A DNA stretch of 64,000 nucleotides from Pumilibacter muris (lineage in GTDB: Bacteria; Bacillota; Clostridia; Christensenellales; Pumilibacteraceae), in contig NZ_CALPCN010000002.1 in NCBI RefSeq assembly GCF_943193045.1, positions 124,001-188,000 on the forward strand. The letters run 5' to 3'. This document shows, piece by piece, positions 1-9,115 of this stretch. The notes under the pieces are model-generated. The model saw nothing but the letters and a program-made list of their open reading frames with translations. It made no database searches and was not told the DNA's origin. Positions within the stretch are counted from its first letter, which is position 1, and every line of letters begins with the position of its first letter. The position numbers were made by a program, and so were the translations under genes.

Positions 1-1278
1 AGCCGAATATTCCACCGCAATATCCGCCTTTATTTCAAGTTCTCCGTCGCGGCGGATTTTAACGTTTACGTTCGTAACAATTCCGCGCGCCGTAACAACA
101 TCGCCCTCTTTAAGGTTTGCCGAAACTGTGAGCGAGAACGGAAGTTCAACAGCCGCCGAAGCTTTTTGCCCGTCTTCCGAGCAATACACAATCGAACAAG
201 CCGCCATTCCCTCTACCGTGAGTTTGCCTTCTTCGGCGAGGGCGGCTGTTATGCTCAGCCTACTGCCGCACGTCGATAAAATTTTATCCGCAAGCGGCAT
301 GTTTTCGTCGAGCGTAACTTTGCCTTCAACGCGCTCGAAGAAAGTTTCTTCGCATACGGGAATGGGAACCTTAACCGATTCGCCGGATATAAGCAATTCG
401 TGCGTAACGCTGAACGCGTCGCAAACGGGATTGGCAACGTCTTCCGAGAATGTGCGGCAAACAAAGCCTACGGTGCAATCGCACGCAACCGACGAACTTT
501 CGCCGCCAACAAGCTCGGCATGCGACGATTGAATTTGCGCCAACACCGAGCAAACGTCGCCGCCGTGAGCGCCCGTAACCGCAAGTTCCGCCGAAAAAGG
601 CGTTTCCTGCCTAACCGACACAACGGTGTCGCCGCTACGCCCCGTAACGTCATTTATTATAATGCCCTCTACCGTTACAGTGTCGGAGCCGCAAGTGCGC
701 TTCACTATGCAGCAACGGGGTTCGCAAAAAAGCAATTCGTCTATATTCGACACGCTCACCGTATCCGAAAAAGAACGACTCTCGTTGCAGCTTCCCGAAA
801 GGCGGGTAAAATCAAGCCTATCGTCGTGCGTGTATATGCCGTCGCCGCCGCCCGTTAAGCAACGCACGCTTTCGCCGCCCACGCCGATAAGGCGCACTTC
901 GGCAACGCACGCGAGCTTGATTTCGTGTTCGGTGGCAAGCACTATGTCGGTGTCGAGCACGCAGCACGAAAGCGCGGGAGAAGTCTGCGCGGTAATCCCC
1001 TCGCCCGTAAGCTTGTCGGAAAATTCGGCAACGTAGTCAAGACTGCGGCATATTCCCTCTCCGTCCAGCACCAGCACGCGGAAGTTGGCTTTTCCTCCGT
1101 ACCGCGCCTCGCCCGTGAAAACCTCGCCCGGAACAACCGTGACGTCGGCGGATGCGGAGAGAACCTTCCCCACCGTAAAGCCCGCCGGCAACAGTCTCGC
1201 TTCAATCACCGCCTGACCTGCGGCAAGCTGCGTCGGATACGACGGCGACAGGTCTGAATAAACAGGTTCAAAAGCCAT
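1..1278 (-). CDS. SPOCS/DUF3794 domain protein (SipL-like), C-terminus outside window
   Basis: The reading frame is open from an ATG at 1278 through base 1, giving 426 residues with the end missing. An AGGAGG-type site sits about 11 bases upstream. The last stretch reads DENMPLADKILSTCGSRLSI, then a GKLTVEG strand and a VELPFSLTVSANLKEGD segment. This is the usual layout of the SPOCS (DUF3794) domain, and weaker copies of the pattern lie nearer the N-terminus, so two or three domains are likely. In clostridia such proteins (SipL and relatives) act in spore-coat or spore-envelope assembly and usually carry a C-terminal LysM domain, which would lie beyond base 1. The gene is divergent from veg. 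A role in sporulation is inferred from the family. Confidence 0.72.
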   Translation of the reverse strand, partial: MAFEPVYSDLSPSYPTQLAAGQAVIEARLLPAGFTVGKVLSASADVTVVPGEVFTGEARYGGKANFRVLVLDGEGICRSLDYVAEFSDKLTGEGITAQTSPALSCCVLDTDIVLATEHEIKLACVAEVRLIGVGGESVRCLTGGGDGIYTHDDRLDFTRLSGSCNESRSFSDTVSVSNIDELLFCEPRCCIVKRTCGSDTVTVEGIIINDVTGRSGDTVVSVRQETPFSAELAVTGAHGGDVCSVLAQIQSSHAELVGGESSSVACDCTVGFVCRTFSEDVANPVCDAFSVTHELLISGESVKVPIPVCEETFFERVEGKVTLDENMPLADKILSTCGSRLSITAALAEEGKLTVEGMAACSIVYCSEDGQKASAAVELPFSLTVSANLKEGDVVTARGIVTNVNVKIRRDGELEIKADIAVEYSA

Positions 1279-1379
1279 AAGTGTCTTTGCCTCCTAAAAG
1301 ATGATTTGTCCTAAATAACACTATATTATATAGCCTGCCCGTCCTGAATAGAACAAAAATTTTTTTTATTTCGTATATT

Positions 1380-1385
1380 TATAAT
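1380..1385 (+). promoter_or_regulatory. Probable -10 box for veg
   Basis: A TATAAT hexamer lies 23 bases before the veg start, with an AAGGAA ribosome binding site between them. The -35 region is A/T-rich and has no recognisable TTGACA. Confidence 0.4.
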
Positions 1386-1408
1386 AGCCGAAGGAAAAAC
1401 TTTCGAAT

Positions 1409-1648
1409 ATGAGAAAGTGCGCAAAGAGTATCGACGAAGTTAAAGCCTATGTAAACGAGCTGACGGGACGCCCTCTTAAAATATCCGTGAACAAAGGACG
1501 CAAGAAAATCGTAAAATACAGCGGAAGCATTCTTGCCGTTTATCCGCAGGTGTTCACCCTTAAAATAGCGGACAATAAAAATATAGAACTGCTCGCCTGC
1601 TCATACAGCGACGTTATTTGCGGCGACATAAAACTAAGCGAAAAATAG
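1409..1648 (+). CDS. veg: Veg family protein
   Basis: The protein has 79 residues, close to the usual size of about 80-90 for Veg. The family pattern is clear: an N-terminal helix, then GRPLKISVNKGRKK, then a YSGSILAVYPQVFTLKI strand pair and the C-terminal YSDVICGDIKL. In Bacillus subtilis, Veg stimulates biofilm matrix genes by acting against the SinR repressor; the fold is SH3-like. Whether this homologue does so is unknown. AAGGAA precedes the ATG. It is transcribed away from the SPOCS gene and is followed by a strong hairpin terminator. Confidence 0.85.
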   Translation: MRKCAKSIDEVKAYVNELTGRPLKISVNKGRKKIVKYSGSILAVYPQVFTLKIADNKNIELLACSYSDVICGDIKLSEK

Positions 1649-1675
1649 CGAGGCAAAGCTGCTCGCCTAACAAAT

Positions 1676-1709
1676 AAAAGCTATGCTTTACGATAAGCAT
1701 AGCTTTTTT
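1676..1709 (+). terminator. Intrinsic terminator after veg, probably bidirectional
   Basis: A perfect 13-bp stem (1676-1688 with 1695-1707) has a 6-base loop and ends in a T run. It lies between the convergent veg and the LRR lipoprotein gene, and its A-rich left arm could also stop transcription from the minus strand. Confidence 0.85.
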
Positions 1710-1766
1710 CTTATATAATATATATATTTTTTTTTAAGAAATCGATAATACCTCTTTTAATTTACT

Positions 1767-3695
1767 CTACCACCAATCGGCGTATAATTCGGCGTTATCG
1801 GCGATATTCCAATTCATAACCGACTCGCCGTTCTCGTTTGTGAGCAAAATCCCGTTATAACGCCAGCCGTCAAAAATGTAGCCCTCGCGTTCGGGCGCAT
1901 CTAATTTAAACGCCGAACCGCATTCTATTTCTTCCGTAGCGGGCACAGGACAACCGTCGTAGTTGTAATTAAGCGTTAAAACATATTTATTGGGAATCCA
2001 CTTTGCATAGTAGTCTCTGTCGCCCGCTTCTCCCGCCGCTATTTCGGTTACTGCTTCGCCTGTGAACTCCTCGCTTTCGTACCAACCGTCGAACGTGTAG
2101 CCCTCTCTTTCGGGAATGGGGAAAATAAGCCCCTCGCTTATTTTGTAATGCATTTCTTCAACTTTGTAATTCTCAATATAAAATAGAATTGTGTAATCTC
2201 TCTCGCTCCATTTCGCGGTAAAAGTGCACTCTTCTAAATCGTGTTCCCAAATTTCTCCCGTTTTTATATTGAAAATGTCTTCTCCAACTTTACATTCCCA
2301 ACCATTGAACTGAAAACCAACTTTCTCGGAGACCGGATTAGGAGAAAGCGGATAAGCATAATATACAGTTCCGTCTGCAATTGACATTCCCCCGCAAGAA
2401 TCGAAATGCACAGTTGTTTTTATGGGCAATATATTTTTGCAATCTGCCCAATCCTCACTTTCTTTATAATCTTCCTCAAATGTTTTCGGCACATATACCG
2501 TTAAATTCTCGGAAACGCCCGCAAAACTTCCCACACCAGCTCTAAGCATTTTGCTTGCGTCTTTTATTTTTATAACTTCAAGATTTTTACAATTGTAAAA
2601 CGCGCTCATATCGAAACCGTACCACAAATTGCCTTCAACCGTGAGCTTTTTAATATTCACGTTTTCGGCAAATGCAAGCGCCATGACATAAGCATAGTCT
2701 TTCAAAACAACTTCTTCCGAGTTTCCTTGATACTTAAACAGAACTTTTCCGAGTTCCACAAATTCGGACGAAGAGGCAATTTTTGCGGTAAACCAAGCGG
2801 TATCTTCGAACGCGCCCGCTTCCGCAAACGTCAATGCGTCCCCTTTGATTTCATTCAAATTTTCGCAGTCGAAAAACGCGAATTGACGAACATAGCTCGC
2901 ATTGTTCAAATCCACCGAGCGCAAATGCTTGTTGCCCATAAAAGCATACGCTTGTACTTCAAGCACACTGTCGGGCACAACGTATGCCGTATCCGTTTTC
3001 CCAAACGGATACAGCACAAGTAATTTTTCGTCATTTTCAAATAAGACACCGTTTAAGGAAGTATACGTTCGATTTCCGCTTTGCACACTCACGCTTTGCA
3101 AAGAAGAGCACTCTGCAAATGCATTAGAGGCGCAATTAAATACGTTTTTTGGCAAGGTTATGCTTGTAAGCGAGTTGCAACCGTAAAACGCCATACTTTG
3201 TATATTCATCAAACTGTTCGGCAGCGTCACGTTTTCGAGGCTTTCGCAACCCGAAAAACATTCCGAAGAAATTGTTTTCAATTCACTGTTTTCTTCGAAC
3301 GTTACGTTAGTGAGAAGTTTATTGTTTGCAAACGCCGACGCTCCTATAACTTTAACCGTTTTGGGAATAGTTACGCTCGTTATTCCGTATTTTTCGAGTT
3401 CGCCCTCGAACGCTCTTTGCCCAATTTCGGTTACGGGTATATTTTCAATATTGGTAGGTATTAAATGTGCTAAAATAATTTTTTCCCTATAACCATTAAA
3501 TCGTATTGTTCCGTCCTCGCAGTAATCATATAAATACGGTGAATTGTCTTTTTTATCTAACGAGTTATCAGGTACAGAAGGGTAATTTCCGGATTTGTCA
3601 GTAGCATAGTCATAACAACCATATAACCCTAAGCTTGTGCAAATTGTAATTGCAATAATAAACAATATACTAATGTTTCTCTTTCTCAATTTCAT
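1767..3695 (-). CDS. Secreted leucine-rich-repeat (BspA-type) lipoprotein with InlB B-repeats
   Basis: The protein has 642 residues. A lipoprotein signal peptide ends in LYGC with the lipidated Cys at 27. Residues about 60-420 hold LRR_5/BspA-like repeats of the form AFxxCxxLxxVTLPxSLxxI. The last 210 residues hold three InlB B-repeat (Flg_new) units recognisable by YTFDGWYES...YYAKW. The family mediates surface adhesion or protein contact; the target here is unknown. AGAGGGG precedes the ATG. The gene is visibly richer in A/T than pckA next door, which could reflect transfer. It is monocistronic, converging on veg. Confidence 0.85.
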   Translation of the reverse strand: MKLRKRNISILFIIAITICTSLGLYGCYDYATDKSGNYPSVPDNSLDKKDNSPYLYDYCEDGTIRFNGYREKIILAHLIPTNIENIPVTEIGQRAFEGELEKYGITSVTIPKTVKVIGASAFANNKLLTNVTFEENSELKTISSECFSGCESLENVTLPNSLMNIQSMAFYGCNSLTSITLPKNVFNCASNAFAECSSLQSVSVQSGNRTYTSLNGVLFENDEKLLVLYPFGKTDTAYVVPDSVLEVQAYAFMGNKHLRSVDLNNASYVRQFAFFDCENLNEIKGDALTFAEAGAFEDTAWFTAKIASSSEFVELGKVLFKYQGNSEEVVLKDYAYVMALAFAENVNIKKLTVEGNLWYGFDMSAFYNCKNLEVIKIKDASKMLRAGVGSFAGVSENLTVYVPKTFEEDYKESEDWADCKNILPIKTTVHFDSCGGMSIADGTVYYAYPLSPNPVSEKVGFQFNGWECKVGEDIFNIKTGEIWEHDLEECTFTAKWSERDYTILFYIENYKVEEMHYKISEGLIFPIPEREGYTFDGWYESEEFTGEAVTEIAAGEAGDRDYYAKWIPNKYVLTLNYNYDGCPVPATEEIECGSAFKLDAPEREGYIFDGWRYNGILLTNENGESVMNWNIADNAELYADWW

Positions 3696-3840
3696 AAGCT
3701 TGTCCCCTCTTAAAAATTTTTTATATAATATATATAGTATAACAGGTATAGTATAACATGAAAAACTACAAAAGACAAGTATTTCAAAAAAGTTTAAAAG
3801 TAAAACATCTTTAACATATATACATATTATCGGTTTTTAC

Positions 3841-3869
3841 TTGCGCGATTAAAAAATATGGTGTATAAT
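3841..3869 (+). promoter_or_regulatory. Promoter of pckA
   Basis: TTGCGC (3841-3846) and TATAAT (3864-3869) are separated by 17 bases, leaving a leader of about 75 bases before the pckA ATG. Confidence 0.6.
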
Positions 3870-3950
3870 TGTATTTGGTGAAGGTTGGCATAGTTGTGTT
3901 TTAACCTTTGCACAAAAGAACGTAAAATAAATTTTAAGGAGTATAAAATC

Positions 3951-5531
3951 ATGGAAACTTACGGCATTGAAAAATACGGAATCATGAATCCCAAGAGCGT
4001 GAGCCGCAACCTCAGCCCCGCAGTTCTTGTGGAAACCGCACTTAAAACCGAGCCCGCACGTCTTACCGATAAGGGCGCGCTTTTGATTGAAACGGGCAAA
4101 TACACAGGCAGAAGCCCCAAAGACCGTTTTATTGCCGACGAGCCCGAAATCACCAACGAAATCAACTGGGGCGCCGAAAACAAGAAAATTGCGCCCGAAA
4201 CTTTCGAGCGCATATACGGCAAAGTTGCCGCCTATCTTTCGAACCGCGATTTATATGTTTTCGACGGATTTGCGGGCGCCGACCATAAATTCCGCATTGC
4301 GGTGCGCGTTATAAACGAGTTTGCGTCGCAAAATCTTTTTATGCACGACATGCTTATTCGCCCCGAAGAAAAAGAACTTAAAAACTATAAAGAAGATTTC
4401 ACTGTTATTTGCGCGCCCGGCTTAAAGCTCGACGCCGCAAAAGAGGGCATAAACAGCGAGGCCGCGATTCTCGTTTCGTTCACCAAAAAGTTGGTGTTAA
4501 TCGCAGGAAGCAAATACTGCGGAGAAATGAAAAAGTCGGTGTTCAGCGTTATGAACTACCTGCTTCCCAAAAAGGGCGTGCTCGGAATGCACTGTTCCGC
4601 AAACATGGCGCAAGACGGAAGCGGCAACACGGCGCTCTTCTTCGGGTTATCCGGAACGGGCAAAACCACCCTTTCCGCCGACCCTAATCGCGGACTTATA
4701 GGCGACGACGAACACGGCTGGGGAGACGACGGCATATTCAACATAGAGGGCGGCTGCTATGCCAAGTGCATAGACCTCAGCGCGGAAAAAGAACCCGAAA
4801 TCTTCGGAGCTATCCGTCATGGCGCGGTTATGGAAAACGTAATCGTAAATTCCGACACCCGCGTGCCCGACTTCACAGACAAAACCCTTACCGAAAACAC
4901 CCGCGTTGCCTACCCCATCGACTTTATACCCAACGCGGTTATTCCCGGCGTGGGCGGTCATCCCAACACCGTTATTTTCCTTACCGCCGACGCATACGGC
5001 GTTCTGCCTCCCGTATCGAAACTCACTAACGAACAAGCAATGTACTACTTTGTTTCGGGCTACACGAGCAAAGTGGCTGGCACCGAGCGCGGCATAACCG
5101 ACCCCGTTTGCACGTTCTCAACCTGCTTCGGCTCTCCGTTCCTTCCCCTCGATTCGAGCGTATACGCGGAGCTTCTCGGCGAAAAAATCAAAAAGCACGG
5201 CTCAAACGTTTACCTTATTAACACGGGCTGGACGGGCGGCGCCTACGGAGTGGGCAAGCGCATGTCGCTTCCCGCAACTCGCGCGATAGTTACCGCCGCG
5301 CTCAACGGCGAACTTGCAAAAGTGGAATACGAAACGGAGCCGTTCTTCGGGCTTGCCGTTCCCAAAACCTGTCCCGGCGTGGATAGCGGCATACTTAACC
5401 CTAAGAGCGTATGGAAAGACAAGAAAGAATACGACCGTCTTGCTAAAAAACTTGCGGGCGAATTCGTGCAGAACTTTAAAAAATATACTCACATGCCCGC
5501 CAACATTGTGAACGCGGGTCCCAAAGCATAG
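3951..5531 (+). CDS. pckA: Phosphoenolpyruvate carboxykinase (ATP)
   Basis: The protein has 526 residues, normal for the ATP-dependent family. It interconverts oxaloacetate plus ATP with PEP, CO2 and ADP. The kinase P-loop GLSGTGKTT is at 232-240 and the metal-binding kinase-2 motif LIGDDEHGW at 249-257. The N-terminal TGRSPKDRF at 52-60 is the oxaloacetate/PEP arginine motif. The start is the ATG at 3951, preceded by AAGGAG; an in-frame ATG 57 bases upstream lacks a site. It has its own promoter and terminator. In a fermenting anaerobe with pyruvate kinase and pyruvate formate-lyase it could run either way, including CO2 fixation to oxaloacetate; the direction is inference. Confidence 0.97.
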   Translation: METYGIEKYGIMNPKSVSRNLSPAVLVETALKTEPARLTDKGALLIETGKYTGRSPKDRFIADEPEITNEINWGAENKKIAPETFERIYGKVAAYLSNRDLYVFDGFAGADHKFRIAVRVINEFASQNLFMHDMLIRPEEKELKNYKEDFTVICAPGLKLDAAKEGINSEAAILVSFTKKLVLIAGSKYCGEMKKSVFSVMNYLLPKKGVLGMHCSANMAQDGSGNTALFFGLSGTGKTTLSADPNRGLIGDDEHGWGDDGIFNIEGGCYAKCIDLSAEKEPEIFGAIRHGAVMENVIVNSDTRVPDFTDKTLTENTRVAYPIDFIPNAVIPGVGGHPNTVIFLTADAYGVLPPVSKLTNEQAMYYFVSGYTSKVAGTERGITDPVCTFSTCFGSPFLPLDSSVYAELLGEKIKKHGSNVYLINTGWTGGAYGVGKRMSLPATRAIVTAALNGELAKVEYETEPFFGLAVPKTCPGVDSGILNPKSVWKDKKEYDRLAKKLAGEFVQNFKKYTHMPANIVNAGPKA

Positions 5532-5565
5532 TTAAACGTCTAAATTAGCTAATTAGCTCAAAAAC

Positions 5566-5597
5566 AAAAAGACAGGCAAACAGCCTGTCTTTTTTTA
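5566..5597 (+). terminator. Intrinsic terminator after pckA
   Basis: The hairpin AAAGACAGGC / GCCTGTCTTT has a 5-base loop and is followed by a T run. Confidence 0.9.
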
Positions 5598-5818
5598 TTA
5601 CTTCCGTCACTCCCCGCGCCAACTGTGCTCCACTAAATCGTCTACCGTTATTTCAAGTTAGAGCGGCGGCGCTTTTGCGTTTTGCAACCTTTTATAACAC
5701 GGGAAAAACGGCGCGACGAAAAAAACTTGTAAAAAATTTTAAAAAACACGCTAAAAACAGTTTACAAACGGCACGAATATGAATATAATAATGGCGAGAA
5801 AAACGGGGAGCCGATTTA

Positions 5819-6307
5819 GTGAAAAAAGAAGACAAGAAGCCCGCTTACATTCTCTGCCCGAGATGCGAGCTGAATTATATTGACGTAAAAGAAAAATACT
5901 GCACAGTTTGCAAAGCCGAAATGGGTCTTGTGGACCCCAGCATTTTGTTGCCCGACGACGAAGAGGCGGGGCTTGAAAAGCTTTGCCCCGTTTGCCAAGT
6001 GAACTATATAGGCGAAGACGAGGAAATTTGTTTTTTGTGCCTTAAAGAACGCGAAGAGCGCGAAGCCGCCGAAGAAAAGAGCGAGTGGGACGCTATGGAA
6101 CGCGACTCCGACGACATGAGTCCTATCGGTATTTTGCCGCTCGACGACGAGCCGCTTTTGGACGACGACGAGCCCGAAGAAGACGAGGAACCCGTTCCCG
6201 AACGTTCGGACGATTTCGACTATCCCGACACTTTCGACGGCTTTGACGAAGACGACGAAGACTTTGACGACGAAGAAGAGGACGAACTCGACGAAGACGA
6301 CGAATAA
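5819..6307 (+). CDS. Acidic double zinc-ribbon protein, function unknown
   Basis: The protein has 162 residues. The first 75 hold two CxxC-CxxC pairs: CPRC with CTVC, and CPVC with CFLC, each looking like a small zinc ribbon. The rest is extremely acidic, ending in an almost pure Asp/Glu stretch from about residue 100. The start is GTG, with GGGGAG 9 bases upstream. No family was recognised; such Zn-ribbon plus acidic-tail proteins are usually nucleic-acid or protein binders. It appears monocistronic, with the terminator directly after the stop. Confidence 0.7.
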   Translation: MKKEDKKPAYILCPRCELNYIDVKEKYCTVCKAEMGLVDPSILLPDDEEAGLEKLCPVCQVNYIGEDEEICFLCLKEREEREAAEEKSEWDAMERDSDDMSPIGILPLDDEPLLDDDEPEEDEEPVPERSDDFDYPDTFDGFDEDDEDFDDEEEDELDEDDE

Positions 6308-6315
6308 ACCGTATT

Positions 6316-6344
6316 AAAAAAAGACGCATTAGCGTCTTTTTTTT
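6316..6344 (+). terminator. Bidirectional intrinsic terminator
   Basis: The stem GACGC / GCGTC has a 4-base ATTA loop, an A7 tract on the left and a T8 tract on the right. It serves the zinc-ribbon gene and the convergent membrane-protein gene, whose stop codon touches it. Confidence 0.85.
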
Positions 6345-7180
6345 CAATCCTTTTTAACTTCGGCGTTAATTTGCTTACGAGGCGTTTTTTCTTTTTTTAA
6401 GTTAGAAACAGGCTCGCAAAAAAGTAATATAATTATAAATACAACTGCCAAAATCGCACAAAGCGCCCCTATAAAAAAACTCCCTTTAAATTCAATATCC
6501 GACACATTTATGTTCTTTACGATATACTCCGACCATCCGAACCAAAGATAAAAAAGCCATAACTCGAAATAAAGCAATATAAAAAAGCCATACAGCGCGT
6601 GCGACTTATAAGCGCGACGCCAAAATACAAAAAAAGCCAAAGTTGCAATACCGTCTGCAACGGTAAAAACAATAGTCCACACGACGCGCTTTTTTCCAAT
6701 ATTCAAATCAATCACATTGTTCACCGAATGAACTGCCACATAAAACACAAGCAATAAAAGAGCAGCACATATAACCATACAAACAGCACGCGATACTATG
6801 CTAATTCTATTTGTCATTGCTTTACTCTGTTGTTTAAGTTTGTATAAATCAACCTTTTGCGATTTAAACGGAACAAGACTCTTGACTATTTTATTATCTT
6901 TGTTCAATTTAGCATTATTAGAAGGCGGGACAAGCTTAAACTTAGATTGCGCAGTAATAGCAGGCTTTTCGATTTGCACCGTTTGAACATTAGTCTTTTG
7001 GAGTTCGGTCTTATGTTCACAATTTTCATCGCTCGGCTTATTTTTAGAGCGTTTTTTTCTTACGAAGCGTTGTATTTGAAACACAACCAACACTCCCGAG
7101 AAAACAATTGCAGGCGGCAAAAACACATACAATTGAAGCAACAAAAACATAAATATCAAAAAGTCAAAAGTAACGTCCAA
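6344..7180 (-). CDS. Membrane protein with LVPP linker motifs, function unknown
   Basis: The protein has 278 residues. One transmembrane segment lies near the N-terminus (about residues 7-33), followed by a polar linker of about 90 residues containing KLVPPS and SLVPFK. Four hydrophobic segments fill residues about 130-265, and the tail is basic. The start appears to be TTG, placed 5 bases after a strong AAGGAAGGTGAT ribosome binding site. It matches the next gene upstream (7211-8011) in layout and linker motif, so the two look like divergent duplicates. No known family was recognised. It is richer in A/T than its partner. Confidence 0.6.
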   Translation of the reverse strand: MDVTFDFLIFMFLLLQLYVFLPPAIVFSGVLVVFQIQRFVRKKRSKNKPSDENCEHKTELQKTNVQTVQIEKPAITAQSKFKLVPPSNNAKLNKDNKIVKSLVPFKSQKVDLYKLKQQSKAMTNRISIVSRAVCMVICAALLLLVFYVAVHSVNNVIDLNIGKKRVVWTIVFTVADGIATLAFFVFWRRAYKSHALYGFFILLYFELWLFYLWFGWSEYIVKNINVSDIEFKGSFFIGALCAILAVVFIIILLFCEPVSNLKKEKTPRKQINAEVKKD

Positions 7181-7210
7181 AACACATCACCTTCCTTTTA
7201 TAAAATAAAG

Positions 7211-8011
7211 CTACGCTTTACGTTTTTTCGAACGCCTTACAAAACAGCACATTAAAGCGGCGTATATACACAGAAACACTGTGGATATTATAACGGTAAC
7301 CAAGCATTGCGAAAGCGACGAATCGCGGAAGAAAGCCGCCCACAATATGAGCGGAATATGCAACGCGAAAAAAAGCGCCAAACTACCGCCCGCTTCCCCC
7401 ACTTTGCAAAGCTCCGAAAAGCTCACGAACGTAAACATTACGCAAACGGCTGAAAGCGCCATGCAAACAAACGACGCCGCCATATACCCTTTAACGGCGC
7501 GAACGGTGTGGTAACGCTCCAACTGCAATTCTATGTAACGCATTGCGGCGTTTGAACCGAAAAACGTGCACGCCGAAATTGTGAACACCGCCAAAGCGCA
7601 TAACACGCCCAAAATCACGCTTAAAACGCGAATTGTTTTCATAAACCTTATTTGCCGAGCGGAAAGAGGTTTATGCGCCGCTTGCGCAAATTTTGCGGGC
7701 GGAACAAGTTTTGCGGTGGGCGCCCACCCTACGTTTTTATTTACTGCGGAACCTTTCGCAAACGCGGGATTTGGCGGCGGAACAAGCCTGTCGGCTCTTT
7801 CGGCAACTACCGTCGCTTTTTTGGCGGGAACAAGCGTTTGCCGTTCGGAAAATTTATTCGCCGCATTATTTTCCGTTTTGTCGCAAGGCGGAATAATCCT
7901 GTCGCCCGATTTGTTTTCGGAAACGGAGCCGCACGCAATCGCTATAAACACTATTAAAAACATCGGCGACAGCAAAAACAACGCCAACAGCGCGCTTAAA
8001 GTCACAGTCAT
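7211..8011 (-). CDS. Membrane protein with repeated LVPP linker motifs, function unknown
   Basis: The protein has 266 residues with the same plan as the neighbouring 6344-7180 protein: an N-terminal transmembrane segment (about 4-27), a disordered-looking linker with DRIIPP, TLVPAK, DRLVPP and KLVPPA, then four hydrophobic segments (about 125-255) and a basic end. AAAGGAGG precedes the ATG. It lies 59 bases downstream of ksgA and 30 bases upstream of its relative, so the three may share a transcript. No family was recognised. Confidence 0.6.
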   Translation of the reverse strand: MTVTLSALLALFLLSPMFLIVFIAIACGSVSENKSGDRIIPPCDKTENNAANKFSERQTLVPAKKATVVAERADRLVPPPNPAFAKGSAVNKNVGWAPTAKLVPPAKFAQAAHKPLSARQIRFMKTIRVLSVILGVLCALAVFTISACTFFGSNAAMRYIELQLERYHTVRAVKGYMAASFVCMALSAVCVMFTFVSFSELCKVGEAGGSLALFFALHIPLILWAAFFRDSSLSQCLVTVIISTVFLCIYAALMCCFVRRSKKRKA

Positions 8012-8070
8012 AAGTTCCGCCTCCTTTTATAATTATAACAACGCGGCAACCGTTTTTGTCCCGCCCGCGC

Positions 8071-8877
8071 TCAAACGTTTGTTAGCAATTCGGCAAGACG
8101 CACGAAGTCGGCGGGCGAAAGCGTTTCGCCGCGAGCGGCGCGATTTCCGCACACTTTTAAAACAAGTTCTTCCGCCGTTTGTTTAGGCAACGAATAAGCG
8201 GCGGTAAGATTGTTGGCAAGCGTCTTTCTGCGCATTGCGAAAGCTGCAGCAACAGCCTTTCTGTAATGCGGCAAAAGAGCTCTGTTGCAAATAGGTTGTA
8301 TATCCAGCCTAACCACAGCGCTGTCTACGTCGGGCGACGGAAAAAACATATTGCGCGGCACCTTTCGGGTTATGCGCACATTTCCCATAGCTTGCATCTG
8401 AGCCGACAGCGCGCCGTAGTCGGGCGTTCCCTCTTTGGCGCATATTCTGTCGGCAACTTCTTTTTGAACCATTATAGTCAAACTCAGCAGGTTTTCGTCG
8501 TATAAAAAGCGGAAGATTACGGGCGTTGTTATGTAATACGGCAAATTAGCCACAACGCGATACTTTCCGAGTTCAAGCAAGCTTAAATCGTATGTCATAA
8601 CGTCAGAAAAAATCAATTCCGCGTCGGTGCCCGCAAGAGTTTCAGAAAGCACGGGGCGCAAACGTTCGTCTATTTCAAATGCGGTAACGCGAGCGCCGAG
8701 CCCGCAAAGCGCGCGCGTAAGCGTTCCCGCACCCGCACCAACTTCGAGCACATTATCGCCGCTTTGCGCGCCGTCTGACGCAATGGCGCTCAAAAGCTGC
8801 GGGTCGGATAAAAAGTTTTGCCCGTACCGCTTGCTGCAAGCAAAATTATGACTTTTAAGTAGAGTTTTAAGTTCCAT
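8071..8877 (-). CDS. ksgA: 16S rRNA (adenine1518/1519-N6)-dimethyltransferase
   Basis: The protein has 268 residues, normal for KsgA/RsmA. It dimethylates two adjacent adenines in the 3' hairpin of 16S rRNA late in small-subunit assembly. It shows the GQNFL motif near residue 20, SAM-binding motif I VLEVGAGAGTLT at about 43-54, and catalytic motif IV NLPYYITTP at about 115. The ribosome binding site is modest (AAAGGT). The two LVPP membrane proteins follow on the same strand. Confidence 0.95.
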   Translation of the reverse strand: MELKTLLKSHNFACSKRYGQNFLSDPQLLSAIASDGAQSGDNVLEVGAGAGTLTRALCGLGARVTAFEIDERLRPVLSETLAGTDAELIFSDVMTYDLSLLELGKYRVVANLPYYITTPVIFRFLYDENLLSLTIMVQKEVADRICAKEGTPDYGALSAQMQAMGNVRITRKVPRNMFFPSPDVDSAVVRLDIQPICNRALLPHYRKAVAAAFAMRRKTLANNLTAAYSLPKQTAEELVLKVCGNRAARGETLSPADFVRLAELLTNV

Positions 8878-9066
8878 ATTTTACCTTTTTTGTCGCGTTT
8901 TCCGCAATGTTTCCGAAGCTTTCATCTAACCGCAATAAGTAAACCCGCTTCGGGAATGTAGCCGTTTTCGGGGAGCAACCAAGAGAAAGTGCGAGGCAAA
9001 GGCGCGACGGTGTGCTTAGTAGCACTCCGAGCGACTTTAACAAAACAATTTCGCTTTCTTTGCCCC
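8878..9066. other. Intergenic region with a possible folded element
   Basis: No protein gene is supported. The stretch 8975-9066 contains nested complementary arms, including GGCAAAG near 8993 with CTTTGCC near 9058, and GTGCT / AGCAC around an apical TAGT loop near 9020. Either strand could fold. No known RNA family was recognised. Confidence 0.3.
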
Positions 9067-9105
9067 CAAAAAAGCAAACAGCTTCCCGAAGAAGGAAGCT
9101 GTTTG
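9067..9105 (-). terminator. Intrinsic terminator of the rplM-rpsI operon
   Basis: A perfect 12-bp stem (9075-9086 with 9094-9105) has a 7-base loop. On the minus strand it is followed by a T run, 10 bases after the rpsI stop. Confidence 0.88.
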
Positions 9106-9115
9106 AAACAAGCGA

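Noticed and set aside
1-1257. Several plus-strand open frames (128-532, 400-858, 626-1036, 925-1257)
   Set aside because: They lie opposite the continuous SPOCS reading frame, lack ribosome binding sites and have low-complexity, Arg-rich translations typical of antisense shadows.
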